In this document: positions 45,326 to 55,697 of the stretch, piece by piece
Position numbering within the stretch: position 1 is the stretch's first letter
Layout: each line of letters opens with the position of its first letter
Source of the DNA: Cohnella herbarum
Lineage (GTDB): Bacteria; Bacillota; Bacilli; Paenibacillales; Paenibacillaceae
Direction: 5' to 3'
Length of the DNA stretch: 64,000 nt
Assembly: GCF_012849095.1 (NCBI RefSeq)
Contig: NZ_CP051680.1
Span: 5,513,501 to 5,577,500 of the forward strand
Program-made: the position numbers and the translations under genes
Notes under the pieces: model-generated
Seen by the model: only the letters and a program-made list of their open reading frames with translations
The model's database searches: none
What the model was told of the DNA's origin: nothing

Positions 45326-45865
45326 TTGCAAAAAGACATTCAAGAAGTTCTCTACTCGGAAGAAGTAATTCAGCAAAAGGTACAGGAACTAGGGGCGGCG
45401 ATCAGCCGCGACTACGAGGGGCGTAATCCGCTCGTCATTTGCGTACTGAAGGGCGCTTTTATTTTTATGGCGGATTTGTCCAAGAATATCGTTATCCCGA
45501 TCGAACTTGATTTTATGGCGGTATCGAGTTACGGCAATTCCACAAGGTCTTCCGGCGAAGTCAAAATCATTAAAGATTTAGACGCCTCCGTTGAAGGGCG
45601 CGACGTACTTATCGTAGAAGATATTATTGACAGCGGTTTGACCTTGAGTTATTTGATCGATGTGCTGGAACGCCGCAATGCGTTATCCGTCAACGTCGTG
45701 GCGCTGTTCGATAAGCCGGGGCGCCGCACGGTAGACCTGAACGCCGATTATACCGGGTTTACGATTCCGGATGCGTTCGTCGTCGGTTACGGTCTTGATT
45801 ACGCGGAGAAATACCGCAATCTGCCGTATGTGGGAATTCTTAAACCGGAAGTGTATTCGAGTTAA
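45326..45865 (+). CDS. hpt: Hypoxanthine phosphoribosyltransferase
   Basis: 179 residues from TTG 45326, with GGGAGGT at 45312-45318. It has the PRPP-binding loop [14 protein letters not shown] (~92-105), the V-C-V/I-L-K-G-A-F strand and the flexible loop S-S-Y-G-N-S-T. It salvages hypoxanthine and guanine to nucleotides. It lies between tilS and ftsH, an order kept through Bacillales. Confidence 0.97.
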   Translation: MQKDIQEVLYSEEVIQQKVQELGAAISRDYEGRNPLVICVLKGAFIFMADLSKNIVIPIELDFMAVSSYGNSTRSSGEVKIIKDLDASVEGRDVLIVEDIIDSGLTLSYLIDVLERRNALSVNVVALFDKPGRRTVDLNADYTGFTIPDAFVVGYGLDYAEKYRNLPYVGILKPEVYSS

Positions 45866-45896
45866 GACACGTCGTCTTTATGACGGCGCGTAGTGA

Positions 45897-45926
45897 TTGT
45901 GATGCCAAGACAGGCTATGGTAAAAT
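45897..45926 (+). promoter_or_regulatory. Promoter for ftsH
   Basis: TTGTGA (45897-45902), an 18-nt spacer and TAAAAT (45921-45926) preceded by TGG (an extended -10 feature). It lies 30 nt before the ftsH start. Confidence 0.5.
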
Positions 45927-45955
45927 GATGTAAGCGTGTCGAGAGGAGGTCGGGG

Positions 45956-47956
45956 ATGAATCGGTTCATCCGCAACACAGGGTTTTACTTACTTATCTTT
46001 TTGGTGACTGTCGGAATCGTTCAGTTTTTCATTGGAAAGAACGAGACGACTAAGGCTTTGAATTACAATGAAATTATGCAGGTGGTAGAACAAGGTAACG
46101 CTACCGAGCTTACGATTCAGCCACAAGGCGGTACCTATTTAATTACCGGTAAATACAAACAGAAGCCTGCCGACGTCAAGAGCGATTTATTCTCGGGCCG
46201 CCTTCCTTTAACCGAGGTTGCGGCAACGAAATTGCATGATACGGCTGTTCAAAAAGGCATTGCCGTCGAAGACAAAAAAATGCCGGGACAAAGCTTCTGG
46301 CTGACATTTCTGACTTCCATCATTCCGTTCATTATCATGTTCGTACTGTTCTTCTTCCTGATCAATCAGGCGCAGGGCGGCGGCGGCAAAGTAATGAACT
46401 TCGGCAAGAGCCGCGCCCGTCTCTATAATGAAGAGAAAAAGCGGGTTACGTTCGAGGATGTGGCCGGAGCGGATGAAGAGAAACAGGAATTGGTCGAAGT
46501 CGTCGAATTCTTGAAAGATCCCCGTAAGTTTGCCGCGCTTGGCGCACGCATTCCGAAAGGCGTTCTTCTCGTAGGTCCTCCAGGTACGGGTAAAACCTTG
46601 CTCGCCCGCGCGGTTGCGGGAGAAGCGGGAGTTCCGTTCTTCACGATCTCCGGTTCGGATTTCGTCGAGATGTTCGTGGGCGTCGGGGCATCCCGTGTCC
46701 GTGATCTATTCGAGAACGCGAAGAAAAACTCGCCCTGCATTATCTTTATCGATGAGATCGATGCAGTAGGACGTCAACGGGGCGCAGGCCTTGGCGGCGG
46801 ACATGACGAGCGCGAGCAAACATTGAACCAACTCCTCGTGGAGATGGATGGATTCGGCGCTAACGAAGGAATCATCATCGTTGCCGCGACGAACCGTCCC
46901 GACATTCTCGATCCCGCCCTGCTTCGTCCGGGTCGTTTCGACCGTCAGATCACGGTGGATCGTCCAGACGTGAAGGGCCGCGAAGCGGTGCTGAAGGTTC
47001 ACGCGCGCAACAAACCGTTGAACAAGGATGTTCGCCTTGGCACGATCGCGAAGCGGACTACCGGATTTACGGGCGCGGACTTGGAAAATCTATTGAACGA
47101 AGCGGCATTGCTTGCCGCACGACGGAATAAAAAAGATATCGCGATGCTGGAAGTCGATGAAGCGATCGACCGCGTTGTCGTCGGTACGGAGAAGAAGAGC
47201 CGCGTGATCAGCGATCGCGAGAAGCGCATTGTCGCCTACCACGAAGCCGGACATACGATTGCCGGATTCTTCCTCGAGCATGCCGATACGGTGCATAAGG
47301 TAACGATCATTCCTCGCGGACGCGCCGGCGGTTACGTCATCATGCTTCCTAAGGAAGATCGTATGCTCGTAACCAAGCAAGAGCTCCTCGACAAAGTAAC
47401 GGGATTGCTCGCGGGCCGTGCGGCCGAGGAAATCTTCATCGGCGAAATCGGAACGGGCGCTTACAGCGACTTTAAGTCCGCGACGAGCATCGTTCGCGCG
47501 ATGATCATGGAATACGGGATGAGCGACAAGCTCGGAACGATGCAATTCGGAAGCTCTCAGGGTCAAGTATTCTTAGGTCGGGACATCGGGCATGAACAGA
47601 ACTACTCCGATGCGATCGCTTACGAGATCGACCAAGAGATGCAAAGCATTACGCGGGATTGTTACGATCGCGCGAAGAAGCTGTTAACCGAGAAGAGCGC
47701 CGAGATGCACTTGATCGCGAAGACGCTTCTTGACGTGGAGACGCTTGACCTCGAACAGATCAAATCCTTGATCGAGAAGGGGATTATCGTTCCGAGCGAA
47801 GAGGGAGAAGGTTCCTCCTCCGGCGAAGAGTCTAAAGCCGAACCGATCGTAGATACGCTGGGCAACGTTAAAGTGCGGATTCAAACCCGCGAAGACGAGC
47901 CGCTGGCAACTATGCCGGACTTGCGCAAAGACGACGATTCCGAAGAACCGAAGTAA
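45956..47956 (+). CDS. ftsH: ATP-dependent zinc metalloprotease FtsH
   Basis: 666 residues with GAGGAGG 10 nt upstream. Two membrane helices (~7-25 and ~112-135) enclose a short external domain. AAA+ module: Walker A G-P-P-G-T-G-K-T (207-214), Walker B F-I-D-E-I-D-A-V, second region of homology A-A-T-N-R-P. The zinc site H-E-A-G-H begins at His429. A hexameric membrane protease that degrades misfolded membrane proteins and specific regulators. The acidic C-terminal tail ([10 protein letters not shown]) is variable. A terminator follows. Confidence 0.98.
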   Translation: MNRFIRNTGFYLLIFLVTVGIVQFFIGKNETTKALNYNEIMQVVEQGNATELTIQPQGGTYLITGKYKQKPADVKSDLFSGRLPLTEVAATKLHDTAVQKGIAVEDKKMPGQSFWLTFLTSIIPFIIMFVLFFFLINQAQGGGGKVMNFGKSRARLYNEEKKRVTFEDVAGADEEKQELVEVVEFLKDPRKFAALGARIPKGVLLVGPPGTGKTLLARAVAGEAGVPFFTISGSDFVEMFVGVGASRVRDLFENAKKNSPCIIFIDEIDAVGRQRGAGLGGGHDEREQTLNQLLVEMDGFGANEGIIIVAATNRPDILDPALLRPGRFDRQITVDRPDVKGREAVLKVHARNKPLNKDVRLGTIAKRTTGFTGADLENLLNEAALLAARRNKKDIAMLEVDEAIDRVVVGTEKKSRVISDREKRIVAYHEAGHTIAGFFLEHADTVHKVTIIPRGRAGGYVIMLPKEDRMLVTKQELLDKVTGLLAGRAAEEIFIGEIGTGAYSDFKSATSIVRAMIMEYGMSDKLGTMQFGSSQGQVFLGRDIGHEQNYSDAIAYEIDQEMQSITRDCYDRAKKLLTEKSAEMHLIAKTLLDVETLDLEQIKSLIEKGIIVPSEEGEGSSSGEESKAEPIVDTLGNVKVRIQTREDEPLATMPDLRKDDDSEEPK

Positions 47957-47967
47957 CAGCAAATTAC

Positions 47968-48013
47968 ACGGGGTGCTCCCGCGCTTATGGCGCTTAGGGG
48001 CACCCCGTTTTTC
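47968..48013 (+). terminator. Terminator of ftsH
   Basis: ACGGGGTGC (47968-47976) pairs with GCACCCCGT (48000-48008), closing a 23-nt inner region that itself can fold, and is followed by TTTTT. Confidence 0.85.
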
Positions 48014-48166
48014 ATTGCACGATCAAACTGCACATAAAACCTTCGCTATGAAGTGGAAACGGGGAAGAAAGCGAGTTAGAAACAGGTAAATCGGAGCTGC
48101 GTTTCCAGCTTTGAGGAATATTAAGTCATAGCCGAGAAAAAGGGCTTACAATCGGTTCAAGATGAA

Positions 48167-48272
48167 TTGACAGCCTTATCAGGCAAGTGTAAATTAAGTG
48201 TTAATGAACGAAGTCCTTTTCGTCCACACTAAAGACAGTATTCCCGCCATGTTTGTGCATTCATTCACAAAC
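48167..48272 (+). promoter_or_regulatory. Promoter and inverted repeat of the nadABC operon
   Basis: TTGACA (48167-48172), a 17-nt spacer and TAAATT (48190-48195), about 110 nt before nadA. A perfect inverted repeat GTTTGTG-N8-CACAAAC lies at 48251-48272 inside the leader. It could bind a repressor such as NiaR/NadR, or form an RNA hairpin. The rest of the 345-bp gap holds the ftsH terminator and nothing else I can identify. Confidence 0.55.
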
Positions 48273-48301
48273 TACCGGTTCATCTTAGGGAGGAGATTTT
48301 C

Positions 48302-49240
48302 ATGGAGGCTTTGGCCCTGGAGCGTAAAGCAGAGCAGAATCGCGAATTGCGCGAGCGGCTTATGCAGCTAAAGAAGGAACGTAATGCCATTATTCTCGCT
48401 CATTATTATCAGCGTGATGAAATACAGGAGGTCGCGGATTTCCGCGGAGATTCTTTTCTCCTCGCTCAGAAGGCGGCATCCACGGATGCGGACGTCATCG
48501 TATTCTGCGGCGTGCACTTCATGGGGGAAAGCGCCAAAATACTGGCTCCCCACAAGACGGTTCTCGTACCGGACGAACGCGCGGGCTGCCCGATGGCGGA
48601 TATGGTCAATCCGATCGGATTGCGCGAGCTTAAAGCGAAACATCCGAACGCCAAGGTCGTCACGTATATTAACTCTTCGGCGGACGTGAAAGCGGAGACG
48701 GATATTTGTTGTACGTCCGCTAACGCGGTTAAGGTCGTGAATTCGGTCGATGCCGATGAGATTATCTGGTGCCCGGACAAAAATCTCGGCCATTACGTTT
48801 CCCAGTTTACCGACAAGAAAATGATTATCTGGGAAGGTTATTGCAACACCCACGACATGCTTACCATTAAAGACGTCGAGGAAATGCGGGCGAAATATCC
48901 GAACGCGGAATTCGTCGTTCATCCGGAATGCCGTCCCGAAGTGGTGGAGATGGCGGACTTCGTGGGAAGCACGACGGGAATTCTGAAATACTGCCGCGAA
49001 TCCAGCCATAAAGAATTTATCGTTGGAACGGAAGACGGCACCGGGTATCAATTGCGGTTGGACAGCCCGGACAAAACCTTTCATTTCGCATCGAAATTTC
49101 TTGTCTGTCCGAATATGAAGGTGAATAACCTGAAGAAGGTCGTCAAGGCATTGGAGACGATGCAACCGCAAATCTATGTGCCGCAGGACGTTGCGGACAA
49201 AGCCCGTTTATCGCTGGAGCGCATGCTACTGGTTAAGTAA
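48302..49240 (+). CDS. nadA: Quinolinate synthase
   Basis: 312 residues, with AGGGAGGAG before the ATG. NadA signatures: I-L-A-H-Y-Y-Q-R-D-E-I-Q-E-V-A-D, F-C-G-V-H-F-M-G-E, I-C-C-T-S-A-N-A-V, and H-P-E-C-R-P-E-V; cysteines in these bind the [4Fe-4S] cluster. It condenses iminoaspartate from NadB with dihydroxyacetone phosphate to quinolinate, the first pyridine ring in NAD synthesis. First gene of nadA-nadB-nadC here; in B. subtilis these genes lie elsewhere and in a different order. Confidence 0.97.
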   Translation: MEALALERKAEQNRELRERLMQLKKERNAIILAHYYQRDEIQEVADFRGDSFLLAQKAASTDADVIVFCGVHFMGESAKILAPHKTVLVPDERAGCPMADMVNPIGLRELKAKHPNAKVVTYINSSADVKAETDICCTSANAVKVVNSVDADEIIWCPDKNLGHYVSQFTDKKMIIWEGYCNTHDMLTIKDVEEMRAKYPNAEFVVHPECRPEVVEMADFVGSTTGILKYCRESSHKEFIVGTEDGTGYQLRLDSPDKTFHFASKFLVCPNMKVNNLKKVVKALETMQPQIYVPQDVADKARLSLERMLLVK

Positions 49241-49284
49241 CCTGCCTGCGCTACTCTCTTGTCGGACTGGGGACGAACTTATCC

Positions 49285-50901
49285 ATGATTCCACGTTACG
49301 TTGTCGATTTTGATCTAGACAAACTTCCTCGCGTAGAGACGGACGTTATCGTGATTGGAGCCGGTATTGCTGGACTATTTACGGCGCTCAAGGCGAGCGA
49401 AACGAAGCGCGTATTAATGATAACCAAGAAATCTTTGTTCGACAGTAATACTCGTTATGCGCAAGGCGGGATAGCCGCGGTAATTTCGGACGAAGATTCG
49501 CCCGATTTTCTTGCACAAGATACGTTGATTGCCGGGGCAGGTCTTTGCGAAGCCTCGGCAGTCGACGTTCTTGTTCATGAAGGACCCAAAGGGGTTCAAG
49601 AGCTGATCCGTTACGGGACGAACTTCGATGAAGAGAACGGCCATTTTGCCCTAACGAAGGAAGGCGCGCACAGTCAGCGCCGTATTCTTCACGCGAACGG
49701 GGACGCAACCGGTTACGAGATCGTTCGCGCATTGGCGGAGAAGGTCAAATCCGATCCGACCCTCGAATTGTGGGATGACCATTTCGTGCTAGACTTGTTG
49801 ACAAAAGACGGCGAATGCCGCGGAGCGATCGTTCAGAAGCCGGACGGATCGCGCGTGGCCGTATTCGGACGGGCAACGATTCTATGTACCGGGGGAACCG
49901 GTCAACTCTACAGATACACGACGAATCCCGAAGTCGCAACCGGCGACGGCGTAGCGATGGCTTACCGGGCAGGCGCGGATATTCGGGATATGGAATTCAA
50001 CCAATTCCATCCGACGTCTCTTTGTTATCCCGGTGCGCCGAGATTTCTGATCTCCGAAGCGGTTCGGGGCGAAGGGGCGTATTTGCGCAACATTCGCGGC
50101 GATCGGTTTATGGAGAATTACCACCCTCAGTTGGAGCTTGCTCCAAGGGATGTCGTCGCTCGCGCGATCGTTAGCGAGATGGAGGCGACGAAGTCAACTT
50201 ACGTCTATATCGATATTACTCACGAAACCCCTGAACTCATTAAGCATCGTTTTCCGACGATATACGAATTTTGTTTGAATTACGGACTGGATATGACAAC
50301 CGATTGGATTCCGGTTGCTCCCGCTGCCCATTATATGATGGGCGGGGTCAAGACGAATCTGCGCGGAGAGACGAGCATTCGCCGTCTGTTCGCTTGCGGG
50401 GAAGCTTCCTCGACGGGCGTCCACGGAGCGAATCGGCTTGCGAGCAATTCGTTGTCGGAAGCCATCGTTTTCGGACAACGGATCGTAGACGCGATTAATC
50501 AATTGCCGCCGAATAAGGCGATCGCCGATAATGGACCGACCGCCGAGAGGCATGCGGCTCTGACCGGGGCTTTAATCGAACGGAGATTGAAGCTTCAGAA
50601 GGGTATGGTTCGTTACGCGGGATTGCGAAGGAACCGGGCCGGACTGATCAAAGGGTTAGAGGATTTAAAGAAACAATTGCCTTTATTCCAGCTTTCCTTA
50701 ACGAAACGGGAAGAGTTAGAGTATGCCAATCTACTTACGTGCGCCCTTCTGGTGACCGAATCGGCGTTGTATCGCGAAGAAAGTCGCGGCGGACATTATA
50801 GGGAAGACTATCCGCAGAAAGACGACCAGAACTGGCACGTGCATACAATAATAAATAGGGAAAACGGGATACGCACAGAAAGGGTCGACGACGATGTTTG
50901 A
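49285..50901 (+). CDS. nadB: L-aspartate oxidase
   Basis: 538 residues. It has the FAD dinucleotide fold V-I-G-A-G-I-A-G-L-F (~22), Y-A-Q-G-G-I-A-A-V, H-S-Q-R-R-I-L-H-A-N-G-D, Q-F-H-P-T-S-L and H-Y-M-M-G-G-V. It oxidises aspartate to iminoaspartate, the substrate of NadA. The ribosome site before ATG 49285 is weak. It overlaps nadC by 8 bases. Confidence 0.97.
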   Translation: MIPRYVVDFDLDKLPRVETDVIVIGAGIAGLFTALKASETKRVLMITKKSLFDSNTRYAQGGIAAVISDEDSPDFLAQDTLIAGAGLCEASAVDVLVHEGPKGVQELIRYGTNFDEENGHFALTKEGAHSQRRILHANGDATGYEIVRALAEKVKSDPTLELWDDHFVLDLLTKDGECRGAIVQKPDGSRVAVFGRATILCTGGTGQLYRYTTNPEVATGDGVAMAYRAGADIRDMEFNQFHPTSLCYPGAPRFLISEAVRGEGAYLRNIRGDRFMENYHPQLELAPRDVVARAIVSEMEATKSTYVYIDITHETPELIKHRFPTIYEFCLNYGLDMTTDWIPVAPAAHYMMGGVKTNLRGETSIRRLFACGEASSTGVHGANRLASNSLSEAIVFGQRIVDAINQLPPNKAIADNGPTAERHAALTGALIERRLKLQKGMVRYAGLRRNRAGLIKGLEDLKKQLPLFQLSLTKREELEYANLLTCALLVTESALYREESRGGHYREDYPQKDDQNWHVHTIINRENGIRTERVDDDV

Positions 50902-51793
50902 ACGAGAGAGCGAATGGGCGATCGGGGGACCCGCGGTTGACGCGGTGAAGGAGCACCTCCGCGCATGGCTTGCGGAAGATATCGGCTCGGGGGACGTCAC
51001 GACGATGGCGACCGTGCCTCAAGATCACCAATCGAGCGGAATCATTCACGCCAAGCAGTCCGGAATTGTTGCGGGCATTCCTTTGGCTCGGCTTGTTTTC
51101 GAGGTGATCGATAAGAGTTTGAAATTCAACGCGCAAGTATCGGACGGGACGAAAGTGGAACGCGGTACGGTTCTGACGATCGTCGAGGGTTCGACTCATA
51201 GCATTCTTACGGGCGAAAGATTAGCGCTTAACTTGCTTCAACGTCTATCCGGCATTGCAACGAAAACGAATGAATACGTTGTCGCTGCCCAAGGACAGTC
51301 GGTTAGAATCGCGGATACCCGCAAGACGACTCCCGGACACCGCACTTTGGAGAAATACGCGGTTAGAATCGGCGGCGGTGCGAACCATCGCTTCGGTTTG
51401 TACGATGCGGTCATGATCAAGGACAACCACATCGTCGCGGCGGGGGGAATAACGGCGGCCATCCGGGCGGCCAAAGCCCGTATTCCTCATACGATGATGA
51501 TCGAAGTGGAAGCGGAAAGCTTAGAACAGGCCAAGGAAGGCGTGTCTGCGGGCGCGCATATCGTGATGTTGGACAACATGAGCGCTGCCGCTATGGCCGA
51601 AGCCGTATCCGTGATTCGTGAAATTGCGCCTCATATCGTGCTCGAAGCTTCTGGAGGAATCACTCCGGAACGGGTTGTAGAAGTGGCTAAAACCGGCGTC
51701 GATGTCATCTCGGTCGGCAGCTTGACCCACTCTTTCCAAGCTCTTGATATCAGTTTGGATCTGAACGCGAAGAAAAAGGGGGCTTCCTCTTGA
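50894..51793 (+). CDS. nadC: Nicotinate-nucleotide pyrophosphorylase
   Basis: 299 residues. It has [36 protein letters not shown]-x-x-N-H-R-F-G-L and E-A-S-G-G-I. It transfers phosphoribose to quinolinate and decarboxylates it to nicotinate mononucleotide. Its stop overlaps the coaX start as TTGA. Confidence 0.97.
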   Translation: MFERESEWAIGGPAVDAVKEHLRAWLAEDIGSGDVTTMATVPQDHQSSGIIHAKQSGIVAGIPLARLVFEVIDKSLKFNAQVSDGTKVERGTVLTIVEGSTHSILTGERLALNLLQRLSGIATKTNEYVVAAQGQSVRIADTRKTTPGHRTLEKYAVRIGGGANHRFGLYDAVMIKDNHIVAAGGITAAIRAAKARIPHTMMIEVEAESLEQAKEGVSAGAHIVMLDNMSAAAMAEAVSVIREIAPHIVLEASGGITPERVVEVAKTGVDVISVGSLTHSFQALDISLDLNAKKKGASS

Positions 51794-52554
51794 TTCTAGT
51801 CGTGGATGTCGGGAATACGAATATCGTACTGGGGCTGTATCAGGGCAAGGTGCTTACGCATGATTGGCGCCTAAGCACGAATCGATCGGCTACGGTGGAT
51901 GAATACGGCGTGCTTATCTCGAACCTGTTCCAATTGGCTGGCGTTCGGGCAGAGCAGATCGAAGGCGTTATTCTGTCCTGCGTCGTTCCTCCGATCATGA
52001 ATACTTTGGAGCAGTTGTTCCATAAGTATGTGGGAAGAGAAGCATTGGTTGTTGGGCCGGGCATTAAAACGGGCTTGAACATCAGGTACGAGAATCCGCG
52101 CGAAGTCGGTGCCGACCGTATCGTGAATGCGGTGGCCGGAATCGAGCAATACGGCACTCCGCTTATCGTGGTCGATTTCGGAACGGCAACGACTTTCGAC
52201 TATATCGATGCTTCGGGTTCGTATTTGGGCGGCGCGATCGTTCCGGGAATCGGCATCTCCGCAGAGGCGCTATACCAACGGGCTGCGAAGCTTCCGCGAA
52301 TAGAGCTGTCCAAACCGAAAACCGTGATCGGTCGCAATACGGTTGCGGCGATGCAAGCGGGTATTATTTTCGGCTATGCCGGTCAAGTCGACGGGATCGT
52401 AAAGCGGATCTGCAAGGAGTTCAACGTGCAACCGCGAGTCATTGCAACCGGGGGCCTTGCGGAAATGATTGCGGGAGAATCGGAAACGATCGAACTCGTG
52501 GATCCCTTGCTTACTTTGGAAGGTTTGAGGATTGTATACGAGCGTAATGGGTAA
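51790..52554 (+). CDS. coaX: Type III pantothenate kinase
   Basis: 254 residues from TTG 51790, translationally coupled to nadC. It has the ASKHA-fold site D-V-G-N-T-N, then [17 protein letters not shown] and G-G-A-I-V-P-G-I. It phosphorylates pantothenate, the first step of CoA synthesis. It is monovalent-cation dependent and not feedback inhibited in this type. It follows ftsH directly in B. subtilis; here the nad genes intervene. Confidence 0.96.
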   Translation: MILVVDVGNTNIVLGLYQGKVLTHDWRLSTNRSATVDEYGVLISNLFQLAGVRAEQIEGVILSCVVPPIMNTLEQLFHKYVGREALVVGPGIKTGLNIRYENPREVGADRIVNAVAGIEQYGTPLIVVDFGTATTFDYIDASGSYLGGAIVPGIGISAEALYQRAAKLPRIELSKPKTVIGRNTVAAMQAGIIFGYAGQVDGIVKRICKEFNVQPRVIATGGLAEMIAGESETIELVDPLLTLEGLRIVYERNG

Positions 52555-52609
52555 AAATAGATAGTCGGTTAAAGCAGAAGAGTTGGCGCTTTAGAGGAGG
52601 ATTACGAAA

Positions 52610-53491
52610 GTGAAAGACGAAATTATTCGCGGAACGGCGTGGAACGGCGGCTTGCGGGTATTCGCGGCCAGAACGACGGCGCTGGTCTCGGAATTGCAAC
52701 GGCGTCATGATACATATCCGACCGCGACCGCGGCGTTCGGGCGCACGGCGACGGTATCGGCGATGATGGGCGTTATGCTCAAGGGTCGCGAGAAGCTGAC
52801 GGTACAAGTCAAGGGCGACGGTCCGTTAGGACAAATCGTCGTCGACTCCAACGCGTTGGGAGAAGTGAGAGGCTACGTGGATCATCCGCACGTTCACCTT
52901 CCGAGCAATAGCGCGGGTAAGCTGGACGTGGCTGGAGCGGTCGGCCGAACGGGATACCTTCACGTGACTAAGGACTTAGGACTGAAGGAGCCCTATAGAG
53001 GAAGCGTTCCGATCATCTCGGGCGAGCTTGCGGAGGATTTCACCTATTATTTCGCGGAATCCGAGCAAAGTCCCTCTGCGGTTGGCTTAGGCGTACTAGT
53101 GGATACGGATAATTCGGTATTGCATGCCGGGGGGTTTATCGTACAAGTGCTGCCAGGATTGGCGGAAGAGCAATTGGTTCGACTGGAGAGAGCGGTCGCG
53201 GCTATGCCGCACGTCACGGCTTTGCTTGATCAAGGAGAGACGCCGGAAGGTATTTTACGTTTTCTCGTTGGAGATGACTTAACGATTCACCAGACGATCG
53301 AACCGGGATTTCTCTGTAAGTGCTCCCGGGATAGATTCGAGCAGGTACTCATAACGCTGGGCAGACAAGAGCTTAGAAGCCTAATCGACGAAGACGGACA
53401 AGCGGAGCTGCATTGCCACTTCTGTAATGAGAAATACGTATTCGACGCGGAGCAGTTGGAATCGTTATACCGTCTTTCGGACCGGGATTAA
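52610..53491 (+). CDS. hslO: Redox-regulated chaperone Hsp33
   Basis: 293 residues from GTG 52610, with GAGGAGG 9-10 nt upstream. The C-terminal zinc switch has C-K-C (Cys236 and Cys238) and C-H-F-C (Cys269 and Cys272), matching the four-cysteine redox centre. Upon oxidation zinc is released and the protein dimerises into an active holdase. N-terminal fold motifs G-D-G-P-L-G and G-x-V-R-G-Y are present. Confidence 0.97.
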   Translation: MKDEIIRGTAWNGGLRVFAARTTALVSELQRRHDTYPTATAAFGRTATVSAMMGVMLKGREKLTVQVKGDGPLGQIVVDSNALGEVRGYVDHPHVHLPSNSAGKLDVAGAVGRTGYLHVTKDLGLKEPYRGSVPIISGELAEDFTYYFAESEQSPSAVGLGVLVDTDNSVLHAGGFIVQVLPGLAEEQLVRLERAVAAMPHVTALLDQGETPEGILRFLVGDDLTIHQTIEPGFLCKCSRDRFEQVLITLGRQELRSLIDEDGQAELHCHFCNEKYVFDAEQLESLYRLSDRD

Positions 53492-53508
53492 GGAAGGGAT
53501 GATCTCTC

Positions 53509-54456
53509 ATGAGGGAGACGATACGGCGTAAGCCGCTCGTACTGCTGGCCCTCTTAGCAACTTTGGCGATGACATCAGGCTGCAAATCGGATGCCGAGCC
53601 GGCCGCCCCAGGCGCTAGCGGGACGATTCCTAAGGCTCAGAAGGCCGACGATGAGCTCGTGGCAACGGTAGGGAAGGTTACGATTACGCGAGGACAATTG
53701 TTGGAGCAACTGCTTGCGGCGTATGGAGCGCAGACGTTAAGAAGCATGATGCTTCAGGAAGCCGTGAACGAAGAAGCCGCAACGCTGCACATCGAAGTGA
53801 CGGATGACGAGTTGGAGGTTGAACTTCGCCTCATGCGGCAGGGTTATGAGGATGAAGAGGATTTCTATAGAGCGATGAACGAACAGCTCGGCATGAATCG
53901 GGAAGAGGTTAGGTCGGATGCCCGTTACCGCTTGCTGCTGGAGAAAATTGCATTGGGCGACATAACGGTGACCCAGTCCGAGATCGATCGTTATTTGGAG
54001 GAGCATCCGGATCAATTCCTGCCGAAAGAGCAATATCAATGGGCGCAAATCGTCGTACTTACGGATGAGCGGGCGAGGCAGCTGCTTGCGCTCCTTGAAG
54101 AAGGCGAGGATTTCGCTGAACTTGCGCGCTCGAATTCCTTGGACGAATTTACGGCTGACGAAGGCGGCAACGTAGGCTGGATAGAAGCGGGAGATCCTTT
54201 CGAGGCGCCGGCGCTGTTGGAAACCGTGGCTATGATGCAAGTCGGAGAGGTGACGGGGCCCATTGAGCTGGATAAGGGGTATGCCATCGTGAGGCTCGAC
54301 GGCAGACGGGAAATTCGGACGAAGTCGCCTGACGAAATCGCGTCCGAGGTTCGGAAACAGTTAGCTCTTGGGAAAGCGTTGCCCATTCAAGAACTGGAGC
54401 AAAATCTTCTGGAAAAGTACCGGGCGGAAGTGAAGGATGCGACCCTGCAACAATAA
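53509..54456 (+). CDS. Peptidylprolyl isomerase lipoprotein, PrsA/SurA-like
   Basis: 315 residues. The signal has basic MRETIRRKP, a hydrophobic core and lipobox M-T-S-G-C with lipidated Cys25. A SurA-like helical N-domain (~50-150) is followed by a parvulin/PPIC domain (~155-255; Q-W-A-Q-I-V-V-L, N-S-L-D-E-F, G-G-N-V-G-W-I-E-A-G, V-T-G-P-I-E). It helps fold exported proteins at the outer membrane face. In B. subtilis the equivalent gene is yacD, in the same place between hslO and cysK. Confidence 0.9.
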   Translation: MRETIRRKPLVLLALLATLAMTSGCKSDAEPAAPGASGTIPKAQKADDELVATVGKVTITRGQLLEQLLAAYGAQTLRSMMLQEAVNEEAATLHIEVTDDELEVELRLMRQGYEDEEDFYRAMNEQLGMNREEVRSDARYRLLLEKIALGDITVTQSEIDRYLEEHPDQFLPKEQYQWAQIVVLTDERARQLLALLEEGEDFAELARSNSLDEFTADEGGNVGWIEAGDPFEAPALLETVAMMQVGEVTGPIELDKGYAIVRLDGRREIRTKSPDEIASEVRKQLALGKALPIQELEQNLLEKYRAEVKDATLQQ

Positions 54457-54490
54457 GGGGGTTCGAATAGGGAATTCGGGTAACCAGCTA

Positions 54491-54605
54491 TTGACAATCC
54501 TCTCCGAGGTTTGATAAGATGAAAACAAACAAAAAGCCGACTGTTTTAGTCGGATTAATGAGATGAGGCGGCAAAGCCGCATAATTTTGGGAGGGAACAT
54601 GTCCA
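54491..54605 (+). promoter_or_regulatory. Promoter and leader of cysK
   Basis: TTGACA (54491-54496), a 16-nt spacer and GATAAG (54513-54518). The leader can form two short hairpins, CCGACT/AGTCGG (54537-54553) and GCGGC/GCCGC (54568-54580), before the ribosome site GGGAGG. CCTCTCCGAGG between the promoter boxes is palindromic and could be an operator. No known riboswitch is recognised. Confidence 0.5.
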
Positions 54606-55547
54606 ATGGCTAAGATTGTACAGAATGTTACTCAGCTTATCGGCGATACGCCACTCGTACGTTTGAATCGCATCGTGCCTGAAGGCAGCGCGGAAATCTA
54701 CGTGAAGCTGGAATACCAGAATCCGGGTTCGAGCGTTAAAGACCGTATTGCGATCAGCATGATCGAAGAGGCTGAGAAGCAAGGGCTGATCAAACCGGGC
54801 GTGAGCACGATCGTTGAGCCTACGAGCGGCAACACGGGAATCGGACTGGCGATGGTAGCCGCCGCCAAAGGATACCGCGCGATTCTGGTTATGCCGGAAA
54901 CGATGAGCTTAGAGCGTCGCAACCTGCTTCGCGCTTATGGCGCCGAGCTCGTTCTTACTCCAGGCTCCGAGGGCATGAACGGTTCCGTTAAGAAAGCGGA
55001 AGAGATCGTGAAAGAAAACGCTGATTACTTCTTGCCGCAACAATTCAAGAACCAAGCGAACGTGAAAATTCACCGCGAAACGACTGGCCCCGAAATCGTT
55101 GAAGCGATCAACTCCTACGATGGCAAGATCGATGCTTTCGTAAGCGGAATCGGTACCGGCGGTACGATCTCCGGTGCTGGCGAAGTGCTGAAACAGAACT
55201 TCCCGAACATCAAGATCTACGCGGTCGAGCCTGCTGCGTCTCCGTTGTTATCCGGCGGCGGTCCCGGCCCTCATAAAATTCAAGGTATCGGCGCTAACTT
55301 CATTCCGGACATTCTGAATCGCGAGATTTACGATGCGGTCATTCCGGTCGAGAATGAAGAAGCATTCGAAACGGCGCGGACGGTTGCTAAAAAAGAAGGC
55401 TTGCTCGTAGGGATTTCCTCCGGAGCGGCGATCTTCGCGGCGCTTAAAGTGGCAAAAGAACTCGGAGAAGGCAAACGCGTCGTCGCGGTCGTTCCTTCCA
55501 ACGGCGAACGTTACTTGAGCACGCCTCTGTTTAACTTCGACAACTAA
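54606..55547 (+). CDS. cysK: Cysteine synthase A
   Basis: 313 residues, PLP fold type II. The PLP lysine is in P-G-S-S-V-K-D-R (~42), the phosphate loop is T-S-G-N-T-G and the later [10 protein letters not shown]. It makes cysteine from O-acetylserine and sulphide. It has its own promoter and terminator, so a single-gene unit between the PPIase and the folate operon. Confidence 0.97.
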   Translation: MAKIVQNVTQLIGDTPLVRLNRIVPEGSAEIYVKLEYQNPGSSVKDRIAISMIEEAEKQGLIKPGVSTIVEPTSGNTGIGLAMVAAAKGYRAILVMPETMSLERRNLLRAYGAELVLTPGSEGMNGSVKKAEEIVKENADYFLPQQFKNQANVKIHRETTGPEIVEAINSYDGKIDAFVSGIGTGGTISGAGEVLKQNFPNIKIYAVEPAASPLLSGGGPGPHKIQGIGANFIPDILNREIYDAVIPVENEEAFETARTVAKKEGLLVGISSGAAIFAALKVAKELGEGKRVVAVVPSNGERYLSTPLFNFDN

Positions 55548-55560
55548 TCGACTTGATCGG

Positions 55561-55591
55561 ACAGCTCCCGTCTTCGGCGGGAGCTGTTTTT
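55561..55591 (+). terminator. Terminator of cysK
   Basis: ACAGCTCCCG (55561-55570) pairs with CGGGAGCTGT (55578-55587), followed by TTTT. Confidence 0.9.
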
Positions 55592-55697
55592 GATGAACGT
55601 TTATGCTTGATTGGATGGCTGGACGCCCGCCGGGTGGATCATGCGGACCGCCATGTGTTATTCTGCTTAATATGAAGCAGCCGAGGGAGTAGTAAGC

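Noticed and set aside
55630..55660. GGGTGGATCATGCGG resembling a T-box motif before pabB
   Set aside because: The T-box consensus is interrupted, and there is no terminator/antiterminator pair and no specifier stem in the ~100-nt leader.
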